DNA of 64,000 bases, taken from NCBI GenBank assembly GCA_963708905.1, contig CAVPUV010000017.1, positions 1 through 64,000 on the forward strand, written 5' to 3'. Made by a program: the position numbers and the translations under genes. Under the pieces are notes generated by a model. The model did not search any database and was not told the DNA's origin. It saw nothing but the letters and a program-made list of their open reading frames with translations. This stretch comes from SHZL01 sp963708905. Its GTDB lineage: Bacteria > Pseudomonadota > Gammaproteobacteria > Xanthomonadales > SZUA-36. Shown here piece by piece: positions 16,130 through 23,716 of this stretch. Position 1 is the stretch's first letter. Every line of letters begins with the position of its first letter.

Positions 16130-16166
16130 ACCGGCGCCGCAGGTTGATGGGCATCGCGCAGGGCAC

Positions 16167-17312
16167 TCAGAGGTTCCCGGGCTTGCTTTTTTGCGTAATG
16201 TCTTCTTCCGGCAGCAAGGCGCGCGGATAGGAGCCCAGAATGCGGAAAAGCTTGGCAGTGCGCTTGAGTTCCTGCATTGCTGCGGCTACGGGCGGTTCTT
16301 CTGCATGACCCTCGATATCGACAAAAAACAGGTATTCCCATTTGCCCAGACTGGAAGGGCGCGATTCAATTCGCGTCATGTTGATGCCGTGCGTCTCGAA
16401 CGGCTGCAGCAAGCGGTACAGCAATCCAGGACCCTCGTGACCAGCCAACAACAGCGTGGTCTTGTCCTCCCCGGATGGTGCAAACAGGTGCCGGCCGATG
16501 ACCAGGAAACGAGTGGTGTTATCCGCCCTGTCCTCAATATTCGCAAACAACACGGGCAAGTCATAGATTTCTGCGGCAGAGCGGCCAGCAATTGCCGCCG
16601 CTTCCGGTGCATTGCGCACACGCCGGGCGGCTTCGGAATTGCTGCTCACTGCAATCAATTCAGCATGCGGCAGATGTCCCCGGATCCAGACCTTACACTG
16701 TGACAATGATTGTTCATGGGAGTAGACGCGTTCAATGTGGTTGAGACTGCGTGCGTGGGTCAGGAGATTTTGATGCACGCGTAATTCTATCTCGCCACAG
16801 ATTTTCAAGTCAGAAACCAGGAACATGTCCAGGGTGTGACTGACGATGCCCTGAGAGGAATTTTCCACCGGCACCACGCCGAAATCGGCTTCCGCGCTTT
16901 GTACTTGCTCGAACACGCTGTCAATAGCACCGTGACTCAAGGCATGGACGGAATGGCCAAAATGGCGGTGCACTGCCTGCTGGGTGAAAGTGCCTTCCGG
17001 CCCCAGGTAAGCGACTTTGAGCGACTCTTGCTGGGCCAGGCAGGCGGACATGATTTCCCTGAACAACCGCACCATTTCAGCATCGCTGAGCGGACCCTTA
17101 TTAAGCCGGATGATCCTGCGCAAGACTTCCGCTTCCCGCTCTGGACGGTAATAGTCCACAGCATTGGGAAATTTTCCTTTGCTCTGACCGACCCGGAACG
17201 CCAGCTTCGCCCGCTGGCTGATCAATTCCTGGATCTGCTCATCCAGGCGATCGATCTGGTCCCTGGTGTTGCTCAGTTGCGTTGAATTCTCATCTTTTTT
17301 CTTTGGCGGCAT
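16167..17312 (-). CDS. pheA: Bifunctional chorismate mutase/prephenate dehydratase (P-protein)
   Basis: The enzyme converts chorismate to prephenate and on to phenylpyruvate for phenylalanine. The 381-residue product has an AroQ chorismate mutase domain (residues about 15-100; LDEQIQELISQRAKLAFRVGQSKG). A prephenate dehydratase domain follows (VAYLGPEGTFTQQAV to TTRFLVIGR, including VPVENSSQGIVSHTLD). The C-terminal ACT domain (LLLAGHEGPGLLYRLL ... GINMTRIESRPS) senses phenylalanine. All three parts are complete. Normally hisC and tyrA lie between pheA and aroA in this neighbourhood; here the gap holds only the type C palindromic element. Confidence 0.95.
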   Translation of the reverse strand: MPPKKKDENSTQLSNTRDQIDRLDEQIQELISQRAKLAFRVGQSKGKFPNAVDYYRPEREAEVLRRIIRLNKGPLSDAEMVRLFREIMSACLAQQESLKVAYLGPEGTFTQQAVHRHFGHSVHALSHGAIDSVFEQVQSAEADFGVVPVENSSQGIVSHTLDMFLVSDLKICGEIELRVHQNLLTHARSLNHIERVYSHEQSLSQCKVWIRGHLPHAELIAVSSNSEAARRVRNAPEAAAIAGRSAAEIYDLPVLFANIEDRADNTTRFLVIGRHLFAPSGEDKTTLLLAGHEGPGLLYRLLQPFETHGINMTRIESRPSSLGKWEYLFFVDIEGHAEEPPVAAAMQELKRTAKLFRILGSYPRALLPEEDITQKSKPGNL

Positions 17313-17389
17313 GGCTGTTTACACACGTTTTTTCGGGCGAAGCATTGTAACTGTATCGTGCCTGCCGCGCCCAGCTGTCAAGTGAATTA

Positions 17390-18574
17390 TCAGGGCTTTG
17401 GCTCAGACGCAAGCCTGCAATCCGGCTGGCTTCCAATTTCCACGCTGATATCACTCGCCTCGGCGCCGGCAAGCCTGGCCTTATTTGCGTGTAGTCGGAA
17501 GGCAAGCACCCATGGCGGCTCGGCGCCATCGCCCGGTTGCGCAGGCAGCAGCGAGTAGATCCTGTCCAGGTCGATATCCCCGGCTTGTAAGGACAGGTGC
17601 AATGCAGTCTTTCCAGTCAGCAACAGGCATCCGTCGCCGCCAATTGACTGGCCGGCGATCTTTATACCCACATTGCGCAGATCCAAACGATCGGGCAAGA
17701 CGGAAAAATCAATCTCAAGGTTGGAAGGTTCGGGCAGGCCCTGTTGATGGTATTGCGCGCGCAGGAAACCGGATGGCGGCGTATTGAATGCCAGTTGCAG
17801 TTGCAAGGCCGCCGACTGCGAGGTTTGCTCCCAGGCCATATGCCCTGTCAATCGCGATCCCTGCTGATCCCATTTCCACTCGCCTGTGAGCCCTGCTACC
17901 AGCGATTCTTCCCACTTGAGCGTCAAGCCTAGGATACGAAGCTCTGTTGAAAAGCTCCCTTCTGCCATGGTCAGCCCGCCGTGCAAGTTCAATCGTGCTG
18001 ATTCTCCCTGCCCGCTGATCAATCCGGCGTCAATGTCGAAATTGGCTTCCTTGCCTGGCTGGAAACCCCTGAGCTGCAGTTGCCTGATCAGAATGCTGTC
18101 CTCCTTTGTCAGGCGAACGGCAAAATCACTGATTTCAAGTGCCGCGACCTGCGGTAGCGGAATCTCCTGTGTGCTGGCTTCTTTTGCTTCCACAGCCTCA
18201 TCTGGTGCGCGGCTGAAGTCCACAAATCCACCGTGTAAGCCAATAGACGTAATCCGTACTTCGCGGTGAAAAAATGGAAGGAGTTCGATGACTGCCGAAT
18301 ATTCCTGACTCGAGGCAAGTACGCCCAAATTTCCCGGCTGACCGATGGCAAGACCGCTACCGGCAATTTTCAAGCGGGGAAAGAGTTTGAGGTGATAGTC
18401 GCCTTCAAGCCGCACCGGCAAGCCCAGGCTTCTGGTCAATTCCCTTTGTAACATCTGGCGGCCGCCGGATGATTCCAGCCATGAATCAGCGACCACGCCT
18501 GATAGCAGCGCCAGCACAAGGATCAGCAGCGGAAGAATCCAGGCGAGTCGATGCAATGACACGTTCAAAATCAT
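17390..18574 (-). CDS. AsmA-family protein
   Basis: A 394-residue protein with an N-terminal membrane anchor (LAWILPLLILVLALLSGVVA) and the AsmA-type opening LTRSLGLPVRLEGDYHLKLFPRLKIAGSGLAIG. It is followed by beta-rich periplasmic sequence. AsmA-like proteins are thought to bridge the periplasm and influence phospholipid transport and outer-membrane composition. It is shorter than E. coli AsmA (about 617 residues), so it may be a reduced member. It is divergent from the PHA-granule family gene at 18646, with a 71-base shared upstream region. Confidence 0.75.
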   Translation of the reverse strand: MILNVSLHRLAWILPLLILVLALLSGVVADSWLESSGGRQMLQRELTRSLGLPVRLEGDYHLKLFPRLKIAGSGLAIGQPGNLGVLASSQEYSAVIELLPFFHREVRITSIGLHGGFVDFSRAPDEAVEAKEASTQEIPLPQVAALEISDFAVRLTKEDSILIRQLQLRGFQPGKEANFDIDAGLISGQGESARLNLHGGLTMAEGSFSTELRILGLTLKWEESLVAGLTGEWKWDQQGSRLTGHMAWEQTSQSAALQLQLAFNTPPSGFLRAQYHQQGLPEPSNLEIDFSVLPDRLDLRNVGIKIAGQSIGGDGCLLLTGKTALHLSLQAGDIDLDRIYSLLPAQPGDGAEPPWVLAFRLHANKARLAGAEASDISVEIGSQPDCRLASEPKP

Positions 18575-18645
18575 GCTCCGCTTGACTGGCCGTTACGAGC
18601 CGGGGGAGCTAAACTTCCCGCAGCCGGCAGAACACAGGGTGTACG

Positions 18646-18936
18646 ATGTCGATGATTGATATTTGCGCATATCACCAGATGAACCATGCTGATGCCCAGC
18701 AGGCCGCAAATGACCTTGCCAGCGATTTGGCAAAAAAGTTCGACATCGATTACGGCTGGGATGAAAATGTGATTCACTTCGAGCGACCGGGCGTCAACGG
18801 CAGCATTACAGTTGGCGAACGTGAAATCCATGTTGCTGCACAACTGGGCTTTCTGCTGGCGATGCTTAAAATCCGCATCGAAGAAGAAATCAGAAAGTAT
18901 TTGCAAAGCCATTTCGGCTGCACTTTCAAGGACTGA
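18646..18936 (+). CDS. PHA-granule-region family protein
   Basis: This 96-residue protein has the pattern of the polyhydroxyalkanoic-acid-system (PHA_gran_rgn) family. The regions YHQMNHADAQQAANDLASDLAKKFDIDYGW, GSITVGEREIHVAAQLGFLLAMLKIRIEEEI and the C-terminal LQSHF are the family core. Members are small proteins linked by genome context to storage granules, with no proven enzymatic role. The 3' end overlaps the convergent FFLEELY gene by 11 bases. Location near phasin and wax ester genes supports a granule connection. Confidence 0.75.
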   Translation: MSMIDICAYHQMNHADAQQAANDLASDLAKKFDIDYGWDENVIHFERPGVNGSITVGEREIHVAAQLGFLLAMLKIRIEEEIRKYLQSHFGCTFKD

Positions 18937-19633
18937 CAAATGGAGTTTCATGACCGCTGAACAATCGGTTCATCGCCTGCCACTCGCGTTCGTAGATTGA
19001 CTCAACAAACAGCTCCGCGTCGCCGAGTTGTCGAAACGAACGCAAACCGTTTTCCAGGAAAGCCTGCAACAGACCAAACCCCGCTGCTCTGGCCGGGCCA
19101 CGTAGCGCACGGAGCAACTGGACCAGGAGCGGCATTTTAACCAGATGCTCCAGTTCATGTCCCAGGTTCCGGATCAGCAGGATCTGCTTTTCCCTTTCTG
19201 GCCGGCGCCCACATTGACGGTAGGTAGCTGCGTAAACCGGCGTATCCAGCCCCGTCACACCCCGGCCCTGCAACAGACCGGCCATCTCCATGTCGAACTC
19301 AAGACTGATCGCCTGTAGTCGGAACGCTTCGGCCAAGGCATGCAGTGCCTTCTTTGGCAGCATGCGGCTCATCAACGGCTCCACCCGGGCGACTTCCTGG
19401 TCCCGTTCGCGAAAATTCATTCCACCATAAAGCTCTTCAAGGAAAAACCGGCAAGCGGGTGCAGCGCTTTCATGTCCCAGGAAATCCTCATACGTGTGAG
19501 TCAAGCGATCGCGCTGCCAATTTTGCAGCATTTCGAACTCTGCCAGGGCAAACCCTGGTGAGCTGATTGCGCAGGCCAATTCATGGTTCCGCACCAGTTG
19601 CCGGCGAAAGGTACTGGCGCTTTCTCCGGCCAT
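18926..19633 (-). CDS. FFLEELY-motif protein of unknown function
   Basis: The 235-residue soluble protein carries the sequence CRFFLEELYGGMNFRERDQEVARVEPLM, which names a family found in proteobacteria beside lipid-storage genes (recalled, not searched). The rest is predicted helical, with LARG/LLRAL-type amphipathic stretches and no signal peptide. ATG 19633 is preceded by CAGGA at good spacing; a TTG at 19657 is an alternative. It lies 39 bases after the fatty acyl reductase on the same strand and is probably co-transcribed, suggesting an accessory role in acyl metabolism or granules. The biochemical function is unknown. Confidence 0.65.
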   Translation of the reverse strand: MAGESASTFRRQLVRNHELACAISSPGFALAEFEMLQNWQRDRLTHTYEDFLGHESAAPACRFFLEELYGGMNFRERDQEVARVEPLMSRMLPKKALHALAEAFRLQAISLEFDMEMAGLLQGRGVTGLDTPVYAATYRQCGRRPEREKQILLIRNLGHELEHLVKMPLLVQLLRALRGPARAAGFGLLQAFLENGLRSFRQLGDAELFVESIYEREWQAMNRLFSGHETPFVSP

Positions 19634-19672
19634 GGTGATGAATCCTGCCCTTCCCAACTCTCCTTCAACACC

Positions 19673-21646
19673 CTACCAGTGAATACCACGCATCAGGCTG
19701 GCAAAAGCCAGTTGTTCACTTGATGCCTCGAGCTGTGAATCCTTGGCGGCCGCTGAATCCGGAAACATGCGGAACGCGCTGTTGAGGATGATCTCCGCAA
19801 CCTTGGGCGCGACCGCATGCAACACCTGGGCAAAGATGCCCAGCCGGGTCGCTATACGTTGCGGTTTGTAAATGACAGCTTGTTTCACCATATCGGCGGC
19901 TTCCTCTGGAGATATGGTTGGCACATGGTCATAAATGCGGGTGGGCGCGATCATGGGCGTACGCACCAGGGGCATATTGATGGTGGTGAAACTAACCCCG
20001 GCATCGCTGAACTCCGCAGCCGCACAGCGTGAAAATGCATCCAGCGCCGCTTTCGATGACACATAGGCGGAAAATCTCGGCGCGTTACTGAGTACGCCGA
20101 TGGAGGAAATATTGATGATATGACCCTTGTGCTTCTTCTCCATTTTGGGCAATACGCCCATGATCATCCTGAGGCTGGCAAAGTAGTTGAGTTGCATGCA
20201 ACGCTCGTAATCGTGGAAACGATCATAGGATGAGGCAATGGAGCGGCGAATCGACCGGCCGGCATTGTTGACCAGTATTTCGATGTCGCCGACTTCCCTC
20301 TCAATTTCTTCGATGACCCGAACGCAGGCATCGATTTCGGTCAGGTCCGCGGAAAAACTCCAGGCCTTGCCACCTTCACTCTTGATTTCGTTGACGATCC
20401 TGCTCATTTTGTCCTTATCACGGGCAACAATGGCGACATGGGCTCCGGCACGGGCCATCATCACGGCCGTGGCATGACCGATTCCAGAAGAACCTCCGGT
20501 CACCACCACCACCTTGTCCTTCACGTGACCCCGCAGGCTGCGGTCAATAAACAAATCCGGATCCAGGTGGCGTTCCCAGTAGTCCCACAACCGCCAGGCA
20601 TATCCATCCAGCGGCGGGACCTTGATTCCACTGCCTTGCAGTGCGCGCTCAGTTTCACGACAATCGAATTTGGTCGGGTAATTAATGAATTTGAGAACCT
20701 CCGGCGGCAGACCAAGGTCATGCAGGATCTGGCGTGAAATGCGCTTTGCCGGTGGCAGCATGGTGATGCCCTGTTTGATGACCGCCGGGATGTAATTGAA
20801 CAGGCGCGCATCTATGCGCATGGTCATTTGTGGTGCATGCGCGGCATCGGCGAACAGGTTCAATACCTCACCGATACGTGCCGGTTTTGGGTCGGTCAAG
20901 TGAAAGCACTTATGATCCTCACCTGCTTTGTGCGCAATGTGGTCCATTGCTTTGACCACGAAATCAACCGGAACAATATTGAGACGGCCCCCTTCGAGCC
21001 CGACAGCGGGCATCCACGCCGGCATTGCCCGGCGCATTTTCTGGATCATTTTGAAGAAATAATAAGGCCCATCGATCTTGTCAATTTCGCCCGTCTCGGA
21101 ATTCCCCACAACGATTCCGGGCCGATAGATCCTCCACGGTATTTCGCATTTACTGCGAACGATAGCTTCGGATTCGTGCTTGGTGCGAAAGTAAGGGTTA
21201 TCCAGGCCGACAGCCTGTTCGAACATATCTTCGCGAAACGTCCCCGGATAAAGACCGGCCGCGGCAATCGAGCTCACGTGGTGAAACCGCTTCGCTTTGA
21301 TTGCCTCGGCAAACCTGACTGTATTCAGCGTGCCCTCGATGTTGGCAATTTCCTGTGACGCAGCATCGGCCTTGAGGTCGTATATGGCGGCGAGATGAAA
21401 CACGTGAGAAATTTTTCCATCCAACTGCCTGCGCCTGGCTGCCGACACACCCAGGCGCGGTTTGGCCAGATCCCCGATGACAGGGATAACCCTGTTGCCG
21501 TCTTTCCCCCAGGCCTGTTTTAACTTATCCAGTTTGGCCTTTGAGCCGGCACGAACGAGGACATAGATATCACCCTTGCGTTGCAACAGACATTCGATGA
21601 GGTTGTGACCGAGAAAACCGGTTCCGCCGGTGACGAAATAATTCAT
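19673..21646 (-). CDS. Bifunctional fatty acyl-CoA/aldehyde reductase (fatty alcohol forming)
   Basis: The 657-residue product joins two reductase domains. The N-terminal acyl-CoA reductase-like domain has the NADPH loop TGGTGFLGHNL (about residues 6-16), the segment HHVSSIAAAGLYPGTFREDMFEQA, and the YFRTK catalytic pair. It continues through KFINYPTKFDCRETERAL. The C-terminal SDR domain begins near residue 380 with VVTGGSSGIGHATA and has NNAGRSIRRS, ISSIGVLSNAPRFSAYVSSKAALDAFSRCAAAE and PLVRTPMIAPT. The order, length and the closing AFASLMRGIHW match, from memory, the Marinobacter enzyme reducing acyl-CoA fully to fatty alcohol. It supplies alcohol for the wax ester synthase encoded at 25363-26883. 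Confidence 0.88.
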   Translation of the reverse strand: MNYFVTGGTGFLGHNLIECLLQRKGDIYVLVRAGSKAKLDKLKQAWGKDGNRVIPVIGDLAKPRLGVSAARRRQLDGKISHVFHLAAIYDLKADAASQEIANIEGTLNTVRFAEAIKAKRFHHVSSIAAAGLYPGTFREDMFEQAVGLDNPYFRTKHESEAIVRSKCEIPWRIYRPGIVVGNSETGEIDKIDGPYYFFKMIQKMRRAMPAWMPAVGLEGGRLNIVPVDFVVKAMDHIAHKAGEDHKCFHLTDPKPARIGEVLNLFADAAHAPQMTMRIDARLFNYIPAVIKQGITMLPPAKRISRQILHDLGLPPEVLKFINYPTKFDCRETERALQGSGIKVPPLDGYAWRLWDYWERHLDPDLFIDRSLRGHVKDKVVVVTGGSSGIGHATAVMMARAGAHVAIVARDKDKMSRIVNEIKSEGGKAWSFSADLTEIDACVRVIEEIEREVGDIEILVNNAGRSIRRSIASSYDRFHDYERCMQLNYFASLRMIMGVLPKMEKKHKGHIINISSIGVLSNAPRFSAYVSSKAALDAFSRCAAAEFSDAGVSFTTINMPLVRTPMIAPTRIYDHVPTISPEEAADMVKQAVIYKPQRIATRLGIFAQVLHAVAPKVAEIILNSAFRMFPDSAAAKDSQLEASSEQLAFASLMRGIHW

Positions 21647-21831
21647 AAACTTGCCCCGAATTGCTCGTTGTCGATTTGGCCCTGATCTGACAGCCCAGAA
21701 GCGCCCTCAATTGCCACACAATGAGAAGACTACATGATACGATCTTACCAGATCACTTAGGGCCTGTTCACACTTACCCGGTCACCGCGTTGCTGCCCAA
21801 AAAACGTCCTGGCGAGGCGCGAGGAGTGATG

Positions 21832-21846
21832 TTTAGTAACACTAAA
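21832..21846. promoter_or_regulatory. Candidate operator palindrome between acyl reductase and TetR gene
   Basis: TTTAGT-AAC-ACTAAA is a perfect 6-3-6 palindrome lying 36 bases upstream of the TetR-type regulator and between it and the divergent acyl reductase. TetR regulators usually bind such sites in the shared intergenic region. No second copy was noticed, so this is a suggestion only. Confidence 0.4.
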
Positions 21847-21881
21847 AGGCTCCTTGAGTGACATCCAGGCACTGAATAGTC

Positions 21882-22526
21882 ATGGCAAAACGAAATACCA
21901 GGGAACTGATTCTGGAAACCAGTCTGGCCTTATTCAATAAAATGGGGGAACCCCATGTTACCACCAACCACATTGCCGATGAGGCCGACATCAGCCCAGG
22001 CAACCTCTATTATCATTTTCATAGCAAGCAAGAAATCGTTCTCGAGCTGTTCAAGCGATTTGTGGTTCAACTCGATCCCCTCATCGATGTGCCGCAATCT
22101 TTAGCACTGCAGGTTGAGGATCTGTGGTTTCAACTACACCTGTCTTTCGAACTCAAGGGGCACTATCGTTTTCTGTATCGCAACTATGCCGATATCGCCA
22201 GCCGTATTCCCGATCTTGACCGGGCATTTCGCGGCCTTCTGCGGCGTGAACGGATGGCTGCGGAAGCCATGATTTCCAGCCTGGAACAGCAAGGCGCCAT
22301 GCATATCAGCGAAGATGAGAAAGACCTGCTGCTGAACAACCTGATGCTTGCACTGATTTACTGGATACCATTCGCCGAGATGTTTGCAGACAGGGGACTG
22401 GAAGATGGCAGCGTTCAGGTAAAAGCCATTGCGGGTGTGCTGCAAATGATCATGCCTTATCTGGCCAAACCAGAGCATGAGCAATTTGCCCGCTTGACCG
22501 CCAGCTACCTGTCACATGGTGAATGA
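21882..22526 (+). CDS. TetR-family transcriptional regulator
   Basis: The 214-residue protein has an N-terminal TetR helix-turn-helix (VTTNHIADEADISPGNLYYHFHSKQEIVLELF, about residues 27-58). The helical ligand-binding domain is of the kind seen in regulators of fatty acid and PHA genes. It is divergent from the acyl reductase with 235 bases between them containing a perfect palindrome (21832-21846). Control of the reductase by acyl-CoA or fatty acid is a reasonable inference but is not shown by the sequence. Confidence 0.85.
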   Translation: MAKRNTRELILETSLALFNKMGEPHVTTNHIADEADISPGNLYYHFHSKQEIVLELFKRFVVQLDPLIDVPQSLALQVEDLWFQLHLSFELKGHYRFLYRNYADIASRIPDLDRAFRGLLRRERMAAEAMISSLEQQGAMHISEDEKDLLLNNLMLALIYWIPFAEMFADRGLEDGSVQVKAIAGVLQMIMPYLAKPEHEQFARLTASYLSHGE

Positions 22527-22552
22527 AATCTGTAAAGTAAACCACCAAGAAC

Positions 22553-22582
22553 AAAAGGGGCCGGCGGAGCCGGCCCCTTGAG
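22553..22582. terminator. Bidirectional terminator between TetR gene and phasin
   Basis: AAGGGGCCGGC-GGA-GCCGGCCCCTT (22555-22579) is a perfect 11-base stem. The minus side is followed by TTTTGTTC and the plus side by GAGTTT, so it probably serves the convergent phasin more strongly. Confidence 0.75.
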
Positions 22583-22617
22583 TTTCATGCAAGATCAAAG
22601 GCTAAAGCGACTCGAGT

Positions 22618-23148
22618 CTATGAACTCGCCGGGGTCGCCGGTTTCTTACCTGCCGCTTTCTTTTTGGCCGCGGTCTTGCGAGCCGGCGTTTTACCATCCA
22701 GTTCAGCGACCTGCCTGGCCAGCTTCTGAACTTTGTCCGCCAGGCCGTTGACATCTTCCTTGCTGGGAATTCCCAGGCCGGCCATTGCACGAGCTACCCG
22801 ATTCTCAAAAATCTTCTCCAGCTTGTCCCAATTATCGGTGGCTTGCTTGCGCACGGCGTCAGCCTGTTGCTTCATGGCCTCGACGCGATTTTCGACTTCA
22901 CCACGAAATTCACCTACTGCACTTTCCACGTCTTTACGCGTCTTTTTCTCAACCCTGCTGCCTTCAGCAACCAGCTTGTCAAACAGCTTGCTGCCCTGCT
23001 CTATGATGCGACCGCCTTCCTGCTGGGCTACGCTGAAAGCCCCAAGGCCAGCCAGCCAGATCTCACGCGCTGAATCCACTGCGGGTGTTGCTGCGTGTTG
23101 GGAAACCGGTTTGCGTTGCAGCTTCTTTTTAAGCACTTTCTTTTTCAT
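22618..23148 (-). CDS. Phasin-family granule-associated protein
   Basis: Phasins coat storage granules and bind their lipid or polyester surface. The 176-residue product has a lysine-rich start and the phasin core AREIWLAGLGAFSVAQQEGGRIIEQGSKLFDKLVAEG. A long heptad-like coiled segment (about residues 70-140) follows. The alanine/lysine-rich tail (TPARKTAAKKKAAGKK) is like the PhaF histone-like end that binds DNA. ATG 23148 is chosen because GGAG lies 6 bases upstream. No PHA synthase is in the window, so the coated granule may be PHA made elsewhere or wax ester. Confidence 0.82.
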   Translation of the reverse strand: MKKKVLKKKLQRKPVSQHAATPAVDSAREIWLAGLGAFSVAQQEGGRIIEQGSKLFDKLVAEGSRVEKKTRKDVESAVGEFRGEVENRVEAMKQQADAVRKQATDNWDKLEKIFENRVARAMAGLGIPSKEDVNGLADKVQKLARQVAELDGKTPARKTAAKKKAAGKKPATPASS

Positions 23149-23263
23149 CACATACTCCTGTTGATTAAGTGTCTTTTCCAATCGATGAAGGTATTCTAGG
23201 GAAGAAAACTAGAGCAATCACACTAACCACAGTTGGGAAGTACCGGGGCATGGATATGGGAGC

Positions 23264-23410
23264 ATGGAATACGGCAATGGTCTGTACTTGCTTTATGGTG
23301 ACAACAGACTTGAAGATGTCACTGATCTCTACATCAAAGCGGCGGAAATGGTTCCACGTGATGCGATGGAAAAGCTCGATGTGGAGTCTGCGCTCGCTGA
23401 GCTTGAATGA
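23264..23410 (+). CDS. Possible small ORF or gene remnant, unknown
   Basis: An open frame of 48 codons gives a protein-like sequence (MEYGNGLYLLYGDNRLEDVT ... AAEMVPRDAMEKLDVESALA) ending at TGA 8 bases before repeat A1. The frame is also open upstream back to a TAG near 23209. The composition looks coding rather than random, but there is no clear ribosome site. It could be the tail of a lost gene cut by rearrangement. Family unknown. Confidence 0.3.
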   Translation: MEYGNGLYLLYGDNRLEDVTDLYIKAAEMVPRDAMEKLDVESALAELE

Positions 23411-23418
23411 GAAAATAA

Positions 23419-23570
23419 TGTCTGTCCATAAACGGGCATCCCAGCCCGTTATGGAATCGCGAAGCAAAAGCGTGGTTTTGCTTCGCTCTCATTTTCAATG
23501 ACTAACGTCATTGAAAATGGCGGCACTTCCATGTGCCGCGTTAGCGTGCATCCATTTCCGGATGCGCACT
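23419..23570 (+). repeat. Type A hairpin-chain repeat, copy A1
   Basis: Five consecutive hairpins are present. The first is TCCATAAACGGGC-n6-GCCCGTTATGGA (one bulge). The next are GCGAAGCAAAA-GCGTGG-TTTTGCTTCGC (23459-23486) and CATTTTCAATGAC-TAAC-GTCATTGAAAATG (23490-23519). The last are GCGGCAC-TTCCAT-GTGCCGC (23520-23539) and a GCATCC/GGATGC hairpin. It is nearly identical to copy A2 at 35895-36048. Confidence 0.85.
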
Positions 23571-23716
23571 AAATATCAATTTCAGATACGTGCTTGCGTG
23601 CGACGGGATCTTTAAGAATTGGCGGTTAAGAGGTAGGATGAAGTTCACGGAAGAACAATACAGGAAATCGTTACAATCGATTCATCGCTTGCAGACGCGT
23701 TCCCAAGGGAAAAGCC

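Larger units (their letters stand above)
23149..23716. other. 568-base gap: phasin leader, ORF remnant, type A repeat
   Basis: Apart from the phasin leader, this gap contains a 48-codon possible ORF (23264-23410), repeat A1 (23419-23570) and about 145 bases before the HerA-like gene. No nuclease or SIR2 partner for that ATPase is visible. Confidence 0.6.
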
